Assembly (NCBI GenBank): GCA_002692725.1
Contig: NZLU01000046.1
Coordinates: forward strand, 310,001 to 374,000
From: Ponticaulis sp.
GTDB taxonomy: Bacteria; Pseudomonadota; Alphaproteobacteria; Caulobacterales; Hyphomonadaceae
Reading direction: 5' to 3'
DNA length: 64,000 bases
Of this stretch, positions 36,362 to 45,004 are shown in pieces. How positions within the stretch are numbered: the stretch's first letter is position 1; every line of letters begins with the position of its first letter. The notes under the pieces were generated by a model, which made no database searches, had not been told where the DNA came from, and saw nothing but the letters and a program-made list of their open reading frames with translations. Position numbers and translations under genes: made by a program.

Positions 36362-37279
36362 ATGACGGATCTGGAAGAAACCAAGCGTGATGTGGTCGCA
36401 ACGATTCGCAATAACGGCCCCCTGCTGGGGAAAGAACTGGCTGATCTTCTTCCGGAGCAAAACTATCTCAAGCTGTGGCAGGCCTGCTTTACCAGTTCCG
36501 AAGTTCTGATCTCATACTTTTCCAGATATTATCTGCGCTATGACATCACACGCGAAGACTCGGTGCGTCTCAGCCCGTCAATCCTGCGGGATTTTCTTTC
36601 CTTCACCTTGTTTTCGCTGTCAGACCAGCGCGACCAGGTCATTGACCGGCAGGTGACGCTCTCCAACCATCATCGCCAGGTCAGCATGCAGAAACTCCGC
36701 ATCGCCAGAAGCATTCTTCGGCAGATCATGCGGAAAATTCCTGCGCAATACCATCAGATTATTGCGGCCTTCATCGCTGGCGATATCGCTTATTTTCTTG
36801 CACACCGCGAACCGCGCGAAGTCGCCAGCATTGGTGAAATGGTGAACGGTTCAGATATTGACATCATCATCGTGCATGATGGCCTGCCCGACGAATATAT
36901 CGAATTGATCGATACCGAAATGATGAGCTTTAAGCTCTACTATATCCGTCACCCGGATTATCGCGAGGAAGTCGATTATATCTGCAAAAGCAAGCCAACC
37001 ATGTTCGGCCAGCTCGCCTATCAGAACATCGATCAAAAAATTGCGTCAAAGATTGCGTACGAAGCGATTTTCCTGGCCGGGTCGGTCGAGTTGTTCGCAG
37101 AGATCAAGAACCAGGTGGAAGCTTCAGGCACACAGGATCTCATCGAGCGGGACTTCCTCCATGGGCTCGAAGATCGTAAACAGGCGATGCATACCTTACT
37201 CAACGTCGATGCCGACAAGCTCGATAAGAACACAGAATCCCTGTTTTTCTTTTCTCAGGAGCGCGTCGAGTTTCAGTGA
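36362..37279 (+). CDS. Nucleotidyltransferase-fold protein with N-terminal winged helix
   Basis: A 305-residue protein I cannot name. Residues 1-75 (RNNGPLLGKELADLLPEQNYLKLWQACFTS) look like a small helical, winged-helix-like domain; residues 138-172 hold a polymerase-beta-type nucleotidyltransferase core, IAGDIAYFL...NGSDIDIIIV, with the acidic pair D165/D167. The second half has no recognised fold. GGAG stands 8 bp before ATG 36362; the frame runs upstream to 36161 but that segment overlaps the GT gene and looks non-coding. The setting among sugar-nucleotide genes suggests a role in glycan synthesis or its control, which is inference. Confidence 0.75.
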   Translation: MTDLEETKRDVVATIRNNGPLLGKELADLLPEQNYLKLWQACFTSSEVLISYFSRYYLRYDITREDSVRLSPSILRDFLSFTLFSLSDQRDQVIDRQVTLSNHHRQVSMQKLRIARSILRQIMRKIPAQYHQIIAAFIAGDIAYFLAHREPREVASIGEMVNGSDIDIIIVHDGLPDEYIELIDTEMMSFKLYYIRHPDYREEVDYICKSKPTMFGQLAYQNIDQKIASKIAYEAIFLAGSVELFAEIKNQVEASGTQDLIERDFLHGLEDRKQAMHTLLNVDADKLDKNTESLFFFSQERVEFQ

Positions 37280-37310
37280 GTCTAAAGCAGATTTTCAGGA
37301 GCCATATGCT

Positions 37311-38108
37311 TCAGCTCTGAGCGTCCAATTGCTCCAGCACACGCTCGTAAGTAATTCGACGGCCCACATCGACCCATCGGTCTGTGATGGATTGCGCCTC
37401 AACTTTTTGCCCCTGATCAATTACGCGCTGGATGAGGTCCGGCATATCGATATGCTCTTCGTCGTCGATATAGGATATCAACTCAGGTGAGATGACATAC
37501 ATGCCTGCGCTAATGGTCACAGACTGCGTTGGCTTCTCCACCACAGACAGAACATTCAAACCTGATGTTTCAACCACGCCGTAAGGAACCTGAAATTCGG
37601 CTTGTCGCGTGCACATCGTCACCAGTGTTCCAGATGAATGCGCCGCCAGGATTTTGCGATAGTCCAGATCGGTCAGCAAATCGGCATTCGCAACGATCAT
37701 GGGCAAATCGTTAGTGCGCTGGATAAGCGCCAGGCCACCACCCGTCCCAAGGCGTTTGGGTTCGTGAAGATAATCGATTGAAACATTCCAGCGCGATCCA
37801 TCGCCAAAATAGTTGGTGATCTGATCCGCGAGATGGCGCACCGAGAATACAAATTTATGAAACCCCTGAGAAATCATTTGAGCGATTACGTGCTCAAGTA
37901 TGGGCCTTCCATCGATCCGTAACATTGGCTTGGGAGTCTCTTTGGTCAGCGGCATCATCCGCACACCCATGCCGCCAGCCATAATTACAACGGTTTCAGG
38001 ACGCTTTTCAGCCGGTAGCCGAACATCCCCCGTTTTTCGGATTAAATCTGAGATATCAACGTCTTCGCCCGGGATATGATAAGACAAGGCTGTTGTCGTT
38101 TCCGACAT
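37311..38108 (-). CDS. Sugar-1-phosphate nucleotidyltransferase
   Basis: A 265-residue NTP transferase: signature VIMAGGMGVRMMPLTKETPKPML (nucleotide binding and catalytic Lys), the acidic IVANADLLTDLDY, and YVISPEL. About 40 residues precede the core (YHIPGEDVDISDLIRKTG), where PtmE/LegF-type guanylyltransferases of legionaminic acid synthesis have two CBS domains; here only a remnant-like linker is present. It should activate a sugar phosphate for the neighbouring dehydratase and aminotransferase. It converges on the preceding gene (31 bp) and is divergent from the dehydratase (129 bp). Confidence 0.87.
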   Translation of the reverse strand: MSETTTALSYHIPGEDVDISDLIRKTGDVRLPAEKRPETVVIMAGGMGVRMMPLTKETPKPMLRIDGRPILEHVIAQMISQGFHKFVFSVRHLADQITNYFGDGSRWNVSIDYLHEPKRLGTGGGLALIQRTNDLPMIVANADLLTDLDYRKILAAHSSGTLVTMCTRQAEFQVPYGVVETSGLNVLSVVEKPTQSVTISAGMYVISPELISYIDDEEHIDMPDLIQRVIDQGQKVEAQSITDRWVDVGRRITYERVLEQLDAQS

Positions 38109-38237
38109 ATTCCATACTCCGACGACGCAATTCCATTTGCGTTTTGGTCAGATCGAACAGGAAAAGCAAGCGAGACAAGAGAGTTTCGTGCTCGCTAGCT
38201 GGTCTTTGTCGACGTTTGCCTGATAAAGACGGGGTGA

Positions 38238-39488
38238 TTGAGGCATTACACTATGATTCAACGACCCACACATGCACTGACAGGCCGCACACAATCTTTG
38301 CTGGAAGTCGATTTGGCCAATCATGCTGATGGTTTGACTGAGGCTTTGTCCGGCAAGTCTGTGCTCGTCATTGGCGGAGCCGGGTCGATCGGGAGCGAGA
38401 CAGTTTCGCTGCTGGCGTACTACCCGCTTCGCCATCTCGTGATTGTTGATCAGGACGAAAATGGCCTGGCGCGTCTGACACGTCGACTTCGAGGTCACCC
38501 CAAAACGCTCAGGGCTGAATCGATCACCACCCTCCCCTATGATTTCGGGTCGGCGGTCTTCCACGCGTCAATGAATCGTCTTCCGGCATTCGATTTCGTT
38601 CTGAATTTCGCCGCGCTGAAACACGTCCGGTCTGAAAAAGACACCCTCACAACGTTCCAGATGCTCGACACGAACATTCTGAAACCGGCGCGTCTCTTAG
38701 ACTGGCTGGAAAGCCATTCCCCTTCCGCCCGGTATTTCAGCGTCTCTACGGATAAGGCTGCAAACCCGGTCTCATTCATGGGCGCCAGCAAACGGGTGAT
38801 GGAACACGTCACGTTTCAGAAAACAAACACCGATGCCTTCGAATCCGGCGCCACGTCAGCACGTTTTGCCAATGTCGCCTATTCCGCGGGTTCACTGCTC
38901 GAAAGCTTTGTCCAGCGTATTGAAACAGACACGCCGCTTGCCGCACCAGATGGCATAAAACGCTTCTTCATGACACTTGAGGAATCCGGAGAGTTCTGCC
39001 TGCTCGCCAGCATTCTCGGAGAGGCGGGTCAGATCTACATTCCAGATCTTGATCCCCAAGCCCATCTGATCGAGATGCGTACTGCTGCAGAAGTTTTCTT
39101 ATCTGCGAACGGCTATTCGGCAGAAATCTATGCTCTAGAGCAACAAGACCAGGCCTTCCGGGATTTTGATCGTCTGAAAGCTGACAAGAAATGGCCGCTC
39201 ATTCTGACGCCATCCGACACCGCTGGTGAAAAGCCTTATGAAGAGTTTGTCGGATCGAATGAAAGCTTGCTGCCCGGTCCCTTCTCCGCACTAAACGCCG
39301 TTCCGTATACATCGGAACTGTCACAATCTGCCCTCGTTGAGCTCATTGAAAAACTGGAGTATTATTCAATCAGCTCCCAGCTCGAAACGCTCACGAGCGA
39401 TGATCTGACCGACTGGATCGCCGCCATAGAGCCGGCTTTCCGGGAAAGTCATATCCGATCAGACCGATCACTCGACGACCGAATCTGA
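38238..39488 (+). CDS. FlaA1/CapD-like nucleotide-sugar 4,6-dehydratase
   Basis: A 416-residue short-chain dehydrogenase of the polysaccharide-biosynthesis (Polysacc_synt_2) type. NAD-binding GGAGSIGSET, the N-A-A-L-K-H block NFAALKHVRSEKD, and the catalytic SFMGASKRVME, where Met replaces the usual Tyr of YxxxK, are hallmarks of the FlaA1/WbpM soluble dehydratases that make 4-keto-6-deoxy sugars. The last 90 residues are not typical and may be a separate small domain. It ends 3 bp from the convergent aminotransferase gene. Confidence 0.85.
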   Translation: MRHYTMIQRPTHALTGRTQSLLEVDLANHADGLTEALSGKSVLVIGGAGSIGSETVSLLAYYPLRHLVIVDQDENGLARLTRRLRGHPKTLRAESITTLPYDFGSAVFHASMNRLPAFDFVLNFAALKHVRSEKDTLTTFQMLDTNILKPARLLDWLESHSPSARYFSVSTDKAANPVSFMGASKRVMEHVTFQKTNTDAFESGATSARFANVAYSAGSLLESFVQRIETDTPLAAPDGIKRFFMTLEESGEFCLLASILGEAGQIYIPDLDPQAHLIEMRTAAEVFLSANGYSAEIYALEQQDQAFRDFDRLKADKKWPLILTPSDTAGEKPYEEFVGSNESLLPGPFSALNAVPYTSELSQSALVELIEKLEYYSISSQLETLTSDDLTDWIAAIEPAFRESHIRSDRSLDDRI

Positions 39489-39490
39489 TC

Positions 39491-40645
39491 CTAGCCGTTG
39501 AACGACCGGACGGCCTCGATCACCTTATCCTGATCCTCTTCGCTGAGGTAGGGATGCATGGGCAGCGCCAGAACCGTCGCCATTTTGGCCTCAGTGACTT
39601 TGAGATCTCCCGCGCCAGCCGTATATCGCGCATAGGCGCCATTCACATGCATCGGCACTGGATAATAGACTGCTGAAGGCACACCTTGCGACTTCAGATG
39701 CGCCTGCAGACCGTCGCGATTTTCATGATCAATGACATACTGCGCCCAGACCGACACAACATTCTCAGGCGTCCCAGGCACACTCAGAACAGACCCTTTC
39801 AAACCCTCCGCATAACGGTCTGCGACATTGTTCCGCAGCTCGATTTCGTCCGGGAAAATCTTCAGCTTCTCGATCAGGATTGCGGCCTGAATGGAATCCA
39901 GTCGCGAGTTCATGCCGATCCGCATATTGAAATACTTCGGATCGTGTTCGAAGGTTTGATCTTTGAGGTCACTCGGCGTCACCTTGCCGTGGATGCGGAT
40001 ACTGTCGAGCAATTCTGCCAGTTCATCATCATTGGTCACAACAGCCCCCCCATCCCCGTAACAGCCAAGCGGCTTGGCTGGGAAAAAGCTGGTCGTCACA
40101 ATGTCCGCCCAATCGCTCGGATGCTTTCCGTCAAGCGTGGTCCCAAACCCTTGTGCACTGTCCGCAATCAGTTTGAGACCGTATTTGTCTGCGATCCGGC
40201 GCATAGCCGGGTGATCGGCAGACTGTCCAAACAGATCGACGGCGATGATCACCTTCGGTGTCAGTCGTCCTTCAGCGATGACCGCCTCGATACACGCCTC
40301 CAGGTGAGCTGGATCCATATTGAAGGTATCGGGCAGGATTTCGACAAAAACCGGTTCCGCCCCGAGCCATGGCACCACTTCGGCCGTCGCACAGAAGGTA
40401 AATGATGGGCAGAAGACAGCGTCGCCGGGCCTCAATCCCCAGGCCATAAGCGGCAGAGCCAGCGCATCCGTCCCATTTGCGCATCCAAGCGCATGTTTCG
40501 CGCCTGAAAATGCTGCCATCTGCGCCTCAAATTCACGAACCTCAGGCCCCATCACAAACATGCCGTGCGCCAGCACGTTAGCGATGGCCGTGTTGACCTC
40601 GGTTTCTATCCGGGCCCGCTGGGCATGAAGGTCGATGAATTGCAT
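39491..40645 (-). CDS. DegT/DnrJ/EryC1 sugar aminotransferase (WbpE-like)
   Basis: A 384-residue PLP enzyme that aminates keto-sugar nucleotides. The N-terminus MQFIDLHAQRARIETEVNTA and GMFVMGPEVREFE closely follow the WbpE type; the PLP lysine is in SFFPAKPLGCYGDGGA, and ANGTDAL binds the cofactor phosphate. With the dehydratase gene it can turn a 4- or 3-keto sugar into an amino sugar. The start is 125 bp from tRNA-Trp. Exact substrate position cannot be told from sequence. Confidence 0.92.
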   Translation of the reverse strand: MQFIDLHAQRARIETEVNTAIANVLAHGMFVMGPEVREFEAQMAAFSGAKHALGCANGTDALALPLMAWGLRPGDAVFCPSFTFCATAEVVPWLGAEPVFVEILPDTFNMDPAHLEACIEAVIAEGRLTPKVIIAVDLFGQSADHPAMRRIADKYGLKLIADSAQGFGTTLDGKHPSDWADIVTTSFFPAKPLGCYGDGGAVVTNDDELAELLDSIRIHGKVTPSDLKDQTFEHDPKYFNMRIGMNSRLDSIQAAILIEKLKIFPDEIELRNNVADRYAEGLKGSVLSVPGTPENVVSVWAQYVIDHENRDGLQAHLKSQGVPSAVYYPVPMHVNGAYARYTAGAGDLKVTEAKMATVLALPMHPYLSEEDQDKVIEAVRSFNG

Positions 40646-40766
40646 GGCTCACTCCACAAAACTGTATTGCGGTGTGCATATCCAAGATTCCCGGCACGAT
40701 CCAAACACAATGCGTGTGGAAGTATTTCAGACGTCGTGTGATCGATTTTGTGGGACGTTTTTGGCC

Positions 40767-40842
40767 TGGCAGGGGCAGAGAGACTCGAACTCCCGACCCT
40801 CGGTTTTGGAGACCGATGCTCTACCAACTGAGCTATACCCCT
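40767..40842 (-). tRNA. trnW: tRNA-Trp (CCA)
   Basis: The minus strand folds as a full cloverleaf: acceptor AGGGGTA/TGCCCCT, D arm GCTC/GAGC, anticodon stem TCGGT/ACCGA with loop CTCCAAA (anticodon CCA, tryptophan), TTCGAGT T-loop, discriminator G and an encoded CCA end (40769-40767). Five bases upstream of it nothing special is seen; no integrase or attachment repeat lies near. Confidence 0.97.
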
Positions 40843-41023
40843 AGGCCGAAGGGTGTCACTATGTCGAAACGCCTCAAAACGCAAGGCATCTCCGCACAGT
40901 TTGGAAAACAATTCTGCGTCTTCGGATAAGACAGAGATGCGAGGTCCGCGTCACTTTCCGCATGACTGCGGGATGAATTCCGTATTCAGACAAGGCTCAA
41001 GGCGGATTCGGCAATCTGTTTTC

Positions 41024-41644
41024 ATGATGAAACGCATCATATCAACCGGAGCTGTATCTGTTGCCCTTGCTGCAGCTACGCTTCTAGCCCCTTCCGCACT
41101 GGCTGCGCCAGATCGTGCCGAAGGAAAACGACAAGTCACTACTCAACAGCTGTCCAACGGATATGATCGTCGAGGCAATCGATCGTTTGAACAGCGCGGT
41201 CATCGTCAGGGTCAGGACCAGGGTCGGTTCGATTCTTGGCATCGCAATGACAAATACAACCGATATGACCGCTGGGACTGGAATGACCATAACAGTCGAC
41301 GAGATCGCAGTTTCGGCCAGTCTCGCCGACAGGCCGTAAGGCAGTGCGCTCAGGCGCTCGATGCCCGGACGGATCGTTTCTACCCTGGTCGCTTTGGAGA
41401 TGCTGACTTCTTGCGCCGCCCTCGCGTCTATCAAGCGGGACGAGCAGGACGAGCGCTTGTTGTTCAGGGACCCGTTCGCGTAACGAACCGGTTCGACAGC
41501 AAAGTTGTTCCTGCCTCCTGCACGATCCGCCATGGCCGCGTTGTCAATATGGACTTTGATCCGGTCATCCGAGGTCATCGTGGCCGAGGCCATGGCAATC
41601 GTAACCGAGGCCGAACTGGTTTTAGCGTCAGCATCGGCTTCTAA
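41024..41644 (+). CDS. Arg/Asp/Gly-rich secreted protein, unknown function
   Basis: A 206-residue protein with a signal peptide (MMKRIISTGAVSVALAAATLLAPSALA). The mature N-terminal half is a low-complexity, very charged run of Arg, Asp, Asn, Gln and aromatic residues (NDKYNRYDRWDWNDHN); the second half is less repetitive with two cysteines (in VRQCAQA and PASCTIR), a beta-type section, and an Arg/Gly/His-rich end (GHRGRGHGNRNRGR). The frame is open upstream to 40853 but overlaps nothing and lacks coding character; ATG 41024 or 41027 fits the signal peptide. Function unknown. Confidence 0.7.
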   Translation: MMKRIISTGAVSVALAAATLLAPSALAAPDRAEGKRQVTTQQLSNGYDRRGNRSFEQRGHRQGQDQGRFDSWHRNDKYNRYDRWDWNDHNSRRDRSFGQSRRQAVRQCAQALDARTDRFYPGRFGDADFLRRPRVYQAGRAGRALVVQGPVRVTNRFDSKVVPASCTIRHGRVVNMDFDPVIRGHRGRGHGNRNRGRTGFSVSIGF

Positions 41645-41817
41645 TCGAGCGGACGAATTAATGTGAAAGGATGTCCCGTAAAGGCCGGAAAATGGCCTTT
41701 GCGGGCATATTCTTTTGGGAAGCACTTTCTGAATACGATCAGAATCTAAACGCGCATCGCTTGCCATTCATCGCACTGCCAGTAACAAGTGGTCTGAAAT
41801 CGAAAAAGAGGCCGGGT

Positions 41818-43350
41818 ATGAAGGACATTCTGGAAGCACTTGAAAACAAACGAGAGCAAGCGCGGCTCGGGGGTGGGCATAAACGAATCGAGCGCCAGCA
41901 CGAAAAGGGAAAGCTGAGTGCACGCGAACGAATCGAGCTGCTCCTGGATGAGAATTCCTTCGAAGAATGGGATATGTTCGTCGAACATAACTGCACCGAT
42001 TTCGGAATGGCAAACCAGAGGACGCCAGGTGATGGCGTTGTCACCGGATGGGGCACCATCAACGGCCGTATTGTGTATGTGTTCTCGAAAGACTTCACAG
42101 TGTTCGGGGGATCGCTCTCAAATGCGCATGCGCAGAAGATCGTGAAGGTCCAGCAAGCGGCAATGAAGAATGGCGCACCAGTCATTGGTCTGTTCGACGC
42201 CGGTGGTGCGCGCATTCAGGAGGGTGTCGCAAGCCTGGCCGGATATGCTGACATTTTTGTCGAAAACGTTCTCGCGTCCGGTGTTGTCCCCCAGATTTCA
42301 GTGATTATGGGTCCTTGCGCGGGCGGTGATGTTTACTCGCCAGCCATGACAGACTTCATCTTCATGGTGAAAGACACCTCATACATGTATGTAACGGGGC
42401 CGGACGTCGTAAAAACAGTCACAAATGAAACCGTGAGTCACGAAGATCTTGGTGGCGCGAAAGTGCACGCATCAAAGTCAGGGGTCGTCGACGGGTCATT
42501 CGACAATGACATTGAAGCCCTCACTCAAATCCGTCGGTTGGTTGACTTTCTCCCGCTCTCCAATCGGGAGCCAACACCTGTTCGGCCGAGTTTCGATGAT
42601 CCCGACCGTATTGATAAAGCGCTCGACACGCTTGTACCGGACAATCCGAACAAGCCCTATGACATGCGCGAACTCATAGAAAAGACAGCTGATGAAGGCG
42701 ACTTCTATGAAATCGGCAAGGATTTCGGTTCAAATATTCTAACCGGGTTTGGCCGGATTGAGGGGCAGACTGTTGGTTTCGTTGCGAACCAACCCATGAC
42801 GCTTGCTGGCGTTCTGGACATCGACGCATCCCGCAAGGCCGCGCGCTTTGTACGTTTCTGCGATTGTTTCAACATTCCGATCATCACCTTTGTCGACGTG
42901 CCAGGCTTCATGCCAGGGACGAAGCAGGAATATGGTGGTCTCATCAAACACGGCGCGAAGCTTCTTTTCGCCTATGCAGAAGCCACTGTCCCCAAAATTA
43001 CGGTCATCACACGGAAAGCCTATGGTGGCGCCTATGACGTGATGAGTTCGAAACATTTGCGCGGAGACATGAATTACGCCTGGCCCACGGCTGAAATCGC
43101 CGTCATGGGCGCAAAAGGTGCCGTTGAAATCATCTTCCGGGGCGATCTCGGGAATGAAGAAAAGATCGCTGCAAAGACGAAAGAATACGAAGACAATTTC
43201 GCCAATCCGTTTGTCGCAGCACGCAAGGGCTATATCGACGACATTATTATGCCGCACTCAACCCGCCGCAGAATTGCAAAATCCTTGCGCCAGTTGAAAA
43301 ACAAGAGCGTCAAAAACCCGGAAAAGAAGCACGACAATATTCCGCTGTAA
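41818..43350 (+). CDS. pccB: Propionyl-CoA carboxylase beta subunit
   Basis: A 510-residue carboxyltransferase of biotin-dependent acyl-CoA carboxylases, the usual PccB length. It moves CO2 from biotin to propionyl-CoA, giving methylmalonyl-CoA. N-terminal [21 protein letters not shown], the oxyanion-hole pair GGARIQEGV and [12 protein letters not shown], and the second-half blocks [17 protein letters not shown] and [12 protein letters not shown] are diagnostic. GAGG lies before ATG 41818; the frame continues upstream to 41671 but family length supports the later start. No pccA (biotin subunit) is adjacent in this window. Confidence 0.94.
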   Translation: MKDILEALENKREQARLGGGHKRIERQHEKGKLSARERIELLLDENSFEEWDMFVEHNCTDFGMANQRTPGDGVVTGWGTINGRIVYVFSKDFTVFGGSLSNAHAQKIVKVQQAAMKNGAPVIGLFDAGGARIQEGVASLAGYADIFVENVLASGVVPQISVIMGPCAGGDVYSPAMTDFIFMVKDTSYMYVTGPDVVKTVTNETVSHEDLGGAKVHASKSGVVDGSFDNDIEALTQIRRLVDFLPLSNREPTPVRPSFDDPDRIDKALDTLVPDNPNKPYDMRELIEKTADEGDFYEIGKDFGSNILTGFGRIEGQTVGFVANQPMTLAGVLDIDASRKAARFVRFCDCFNIPIITFVDVPGFMPGTKQEYGGLIKHGAKLLFAYAEATVPKITVITRKAYGGAYDVMSSKHLRGDMNYAWPTAEIAVMGAKGAVEIIFRGDLGNEEKIAAKTKEYEDNFANPFVAARKGYIDDIIMPHSTRRRIAKSLRQLKNKSVKNPEKKHDNIPL

Positions 43351-43494
43351 CCTGAAAGGCTCACTTTTACATCGAAGTGAACGGAAACTGCCTGTCAGCA
43401 CCTCCATCGGGCATGACAGGCTTGATATATGGATATAGTTTGCACTGCAGCATTGGAATACGAGTATTCCGAATGGACCAGTGAGGAGAATTGA

Positions 43495-44040
43495 ATGCGC
43501 ATACTGTTTACCACGACGGCCATGGCCCTGATGTTGGCGGCGTGTGGTGGATCAGAGGAACCTGCAACATCAGCGAGCACACCGTCCGCTGAAGTCGTCA
43601 CACCAACACCTCTGCCTGAACCAGGGACGCCCCCCGCGGTCGAAGAGACGCCCGTAGTAGAAGAAGCTGCAGCGGAAGTTGATGATACGGCTGAACTGAT
43701 TGCAGCTTTACCAGCTCCATACAATGAAGCTGACTACAAATCAGGAGAACGGGTCTGGAAGCAGTGTGCGACGTGCCACCGCCTCGATCCGGCCGATGGT
43801 CATCGTACCGGACCAAATCTTCATGGTATTTTTGATCGTCATTCCGGTGCCGCTGAAGAGTTCAGATACTCCAAGGTACTTGAGGAAGCTGATTTCCAGT
43901 GGACGCCCGAAGAGATCGATAAATGGCTGGCGAGTCCGAAAGAATACCTGGAAGGGAATCGCATGAGTTTTGCGGGCGTTCGCCGACCGAATGATCGCCG
44001 CGATGTCATTGCTTATATGCTGATCGAATCCAATCGGTAA
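43495..44040 (+). CDS. Cytochrome c (c2/c-552-like) lipoprotein
   Basis: A 181-residue lipoprotein: signal MRILFTTTAMALMLAAC (lipobox LAAC), then a Pro/Glu/Thr/Val-rich linker (about 22-70) acting as a flexible tether, then a class I cytochrome c domain with C91-A-T-C94-H95 and axial methionine M157 in GNRMSFAGV. It is probably an electron donor anchored to a membrane, possibly for the cbb3 oxidase encoded 1 kb downstream; this link is inference. A strong terminator follows. Confidence 0.92.
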   Translation: MRILFTTTAMALMLAACGGSEEPATSASTPSAEVVTPTPLPEPGTPPAVEETPVVEEAAAEVDDTAELIAALPAPYNEADYKSGERVWKQCATCHRLDPADGHRTGPNLHGIFDRHSGAAEEFRYSKVLEEADFQWTPEEIDKWLASPKEYLEGNRMSFAGVRRPNDRRDVIAYMLIESNR

Positions 44041-44060
44041 GCGCCGCGCGAATCGACACA

Positions 44061-44097
44061 AAAAAACCTCCGAAGGCAGCTTCGGAGGTTTCTTTTT
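44061..44097. terminator. Bidirectional rho-independent terminator
   Basis: A 10-bp stem (AACCTCCGAA / TTCGGAGGTT, six-base loop GGCAGC) has an A-run before and TTTCTTTTT after, so it can end the cytochrome c transcript and the convergent minus-strand gene at 44120. Confidence 0.92.
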
Positions 44098-44119
44098 AGC
44101 TTGATACCATCATCGGGGC

Positions 44120-44371
44120 TCACGCCACCTGTTTGATCCGATGCCAGTAATACATGAACTCCTCAGCATCGTTATGATCCTGAAAAATCACGGTCTTGCG
44201 AAAGAACTCGCCGCCTGGAATTGTTTTCACCATGATCTGCGGCGCCTCTTCACAATCAGTGGCACCCGAGGATTTAGCGCCGCGATTTGCCGCGAATGAA
44301 TTCACAGCCTGAAACAATCTGGCTTCCGATTCAGGATCCTGAACTTCGATTTTGACGACGACGTCGGTCAT
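44120..44371 (-). CDS. Small hypothetical protein
   Basis: An 83-residue product from ATG 44371 (MTDVVVKIEVQDPESEARLF); the frame is open upstream to 44446, but the extra residues read as non-coding. It has an alternating beta-alpha look, a single cysteine in TDCEEAP and an aromatic, basic C-terminus (YYWHRIKQVA). No signal peptide or membrane span. GGTGG precedes the start. I do not recognise the family. Confidence 0.6.
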   Translation of the reverse strand: MTDVVVKIEVQDPESEARLFQAVNSFAANRGAKSSGATDCEEAPQIMVKTIPGGEFFRKTVIFQDHNDAEEFMYYWHRIKQVA

Positions 44372-44573
44372 GATTACCACCCATTCATGCCAATTTATTG
44401 CCATAGTCTGCCAGATCATTGCCGCAGTGCAATAGAGAATGAGCAAATTTCTGCAGCGATCGCGCAGATATCGAAATAGATACGATTAAGCCTCCCGCCT
44501 GCCCGCTCTTTCGGCAGACGCCACTTAATATTCTGTTTTAATTGAGTTTTTATTTTATCCGCGAGTACGGAAA

Positions 44574-44867
44574 TCAGTATTTCACGTGCAGAGCGGAGTA
44601 TTTTTTTACCGATTGCTTGCGCATAGCGCGCAAAACAACTGCTGCAGTTGCGAATGCACAGCCGAGTACTGCGACAAAGCAACCCACGCAGTGCGCATGA
44701 GACAACGAATCAGCGACAAGCAAGGCATTGTTTCCACTGCAAAGCGGAAGGAGAGTCTGACCGGCCGCCGCGCCGCAGCTTCTGATCACCAACCCAAAAA
44801 TAACTGTCACAACGCTGATTAATAAGAGTTTATTGTGCTCAACCCACATCAAGAATGTCCGACTCAT
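44574..44867 (-). CDS. Small Cys-containing membrane protein (possible)
   Basis: A possible 97-residue protein from ATG 44867 (MSRTFLMWVEHNKLLL), with AGGGA about 9 bp upstream. It has two hydrophobic segments (about 14-32 and 57-80) and five cysteines, in RSCGAA, LPLCSG and HAHCVGCFVAVLGC; the HxHCxxC could bind a metal or haem-related ligand, but that is speculation. It is divergent from ccoN (137 bp). The 202 bp between it and the next gene (44372-44573) hold nothing I recognise. Confidence 0.5.
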   Translation of the reverse strand: MSRTFLMWVEHNKLLLISVVTVIFGLVIRSCGAAAGQTLLPLCSGNNALLVADSLSHAHCVGCFVAVLGCAFATAAVVLRAMRKQSVKKYSALHVKY

Positions 44868-45004
44868 TTCACAATCCCTTTGCAATGCTGCCATTGGCTG
44901 TAACATAAATTTCTTACTTTTTGTGGGGCCAAATAGTCGCATTTTCTTTATGGAAAAATCGTGACAATCCCACTCCAATACTCGGGTAAATCTCAGAGGG
45001 CAAA

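Noticed and set aside
40767..41023. tRNA-Trp as an integration site of a mobile element
   Set aside because: No integrase, no repeated tRNA 3' end and no change in gene content around it.
44586..44822. 78-codon plus-strand frame before ccoN
   Set aside because: Antisense to the small membrane protein candidate, no ribosome site and no hydrophobic or domain pattern.
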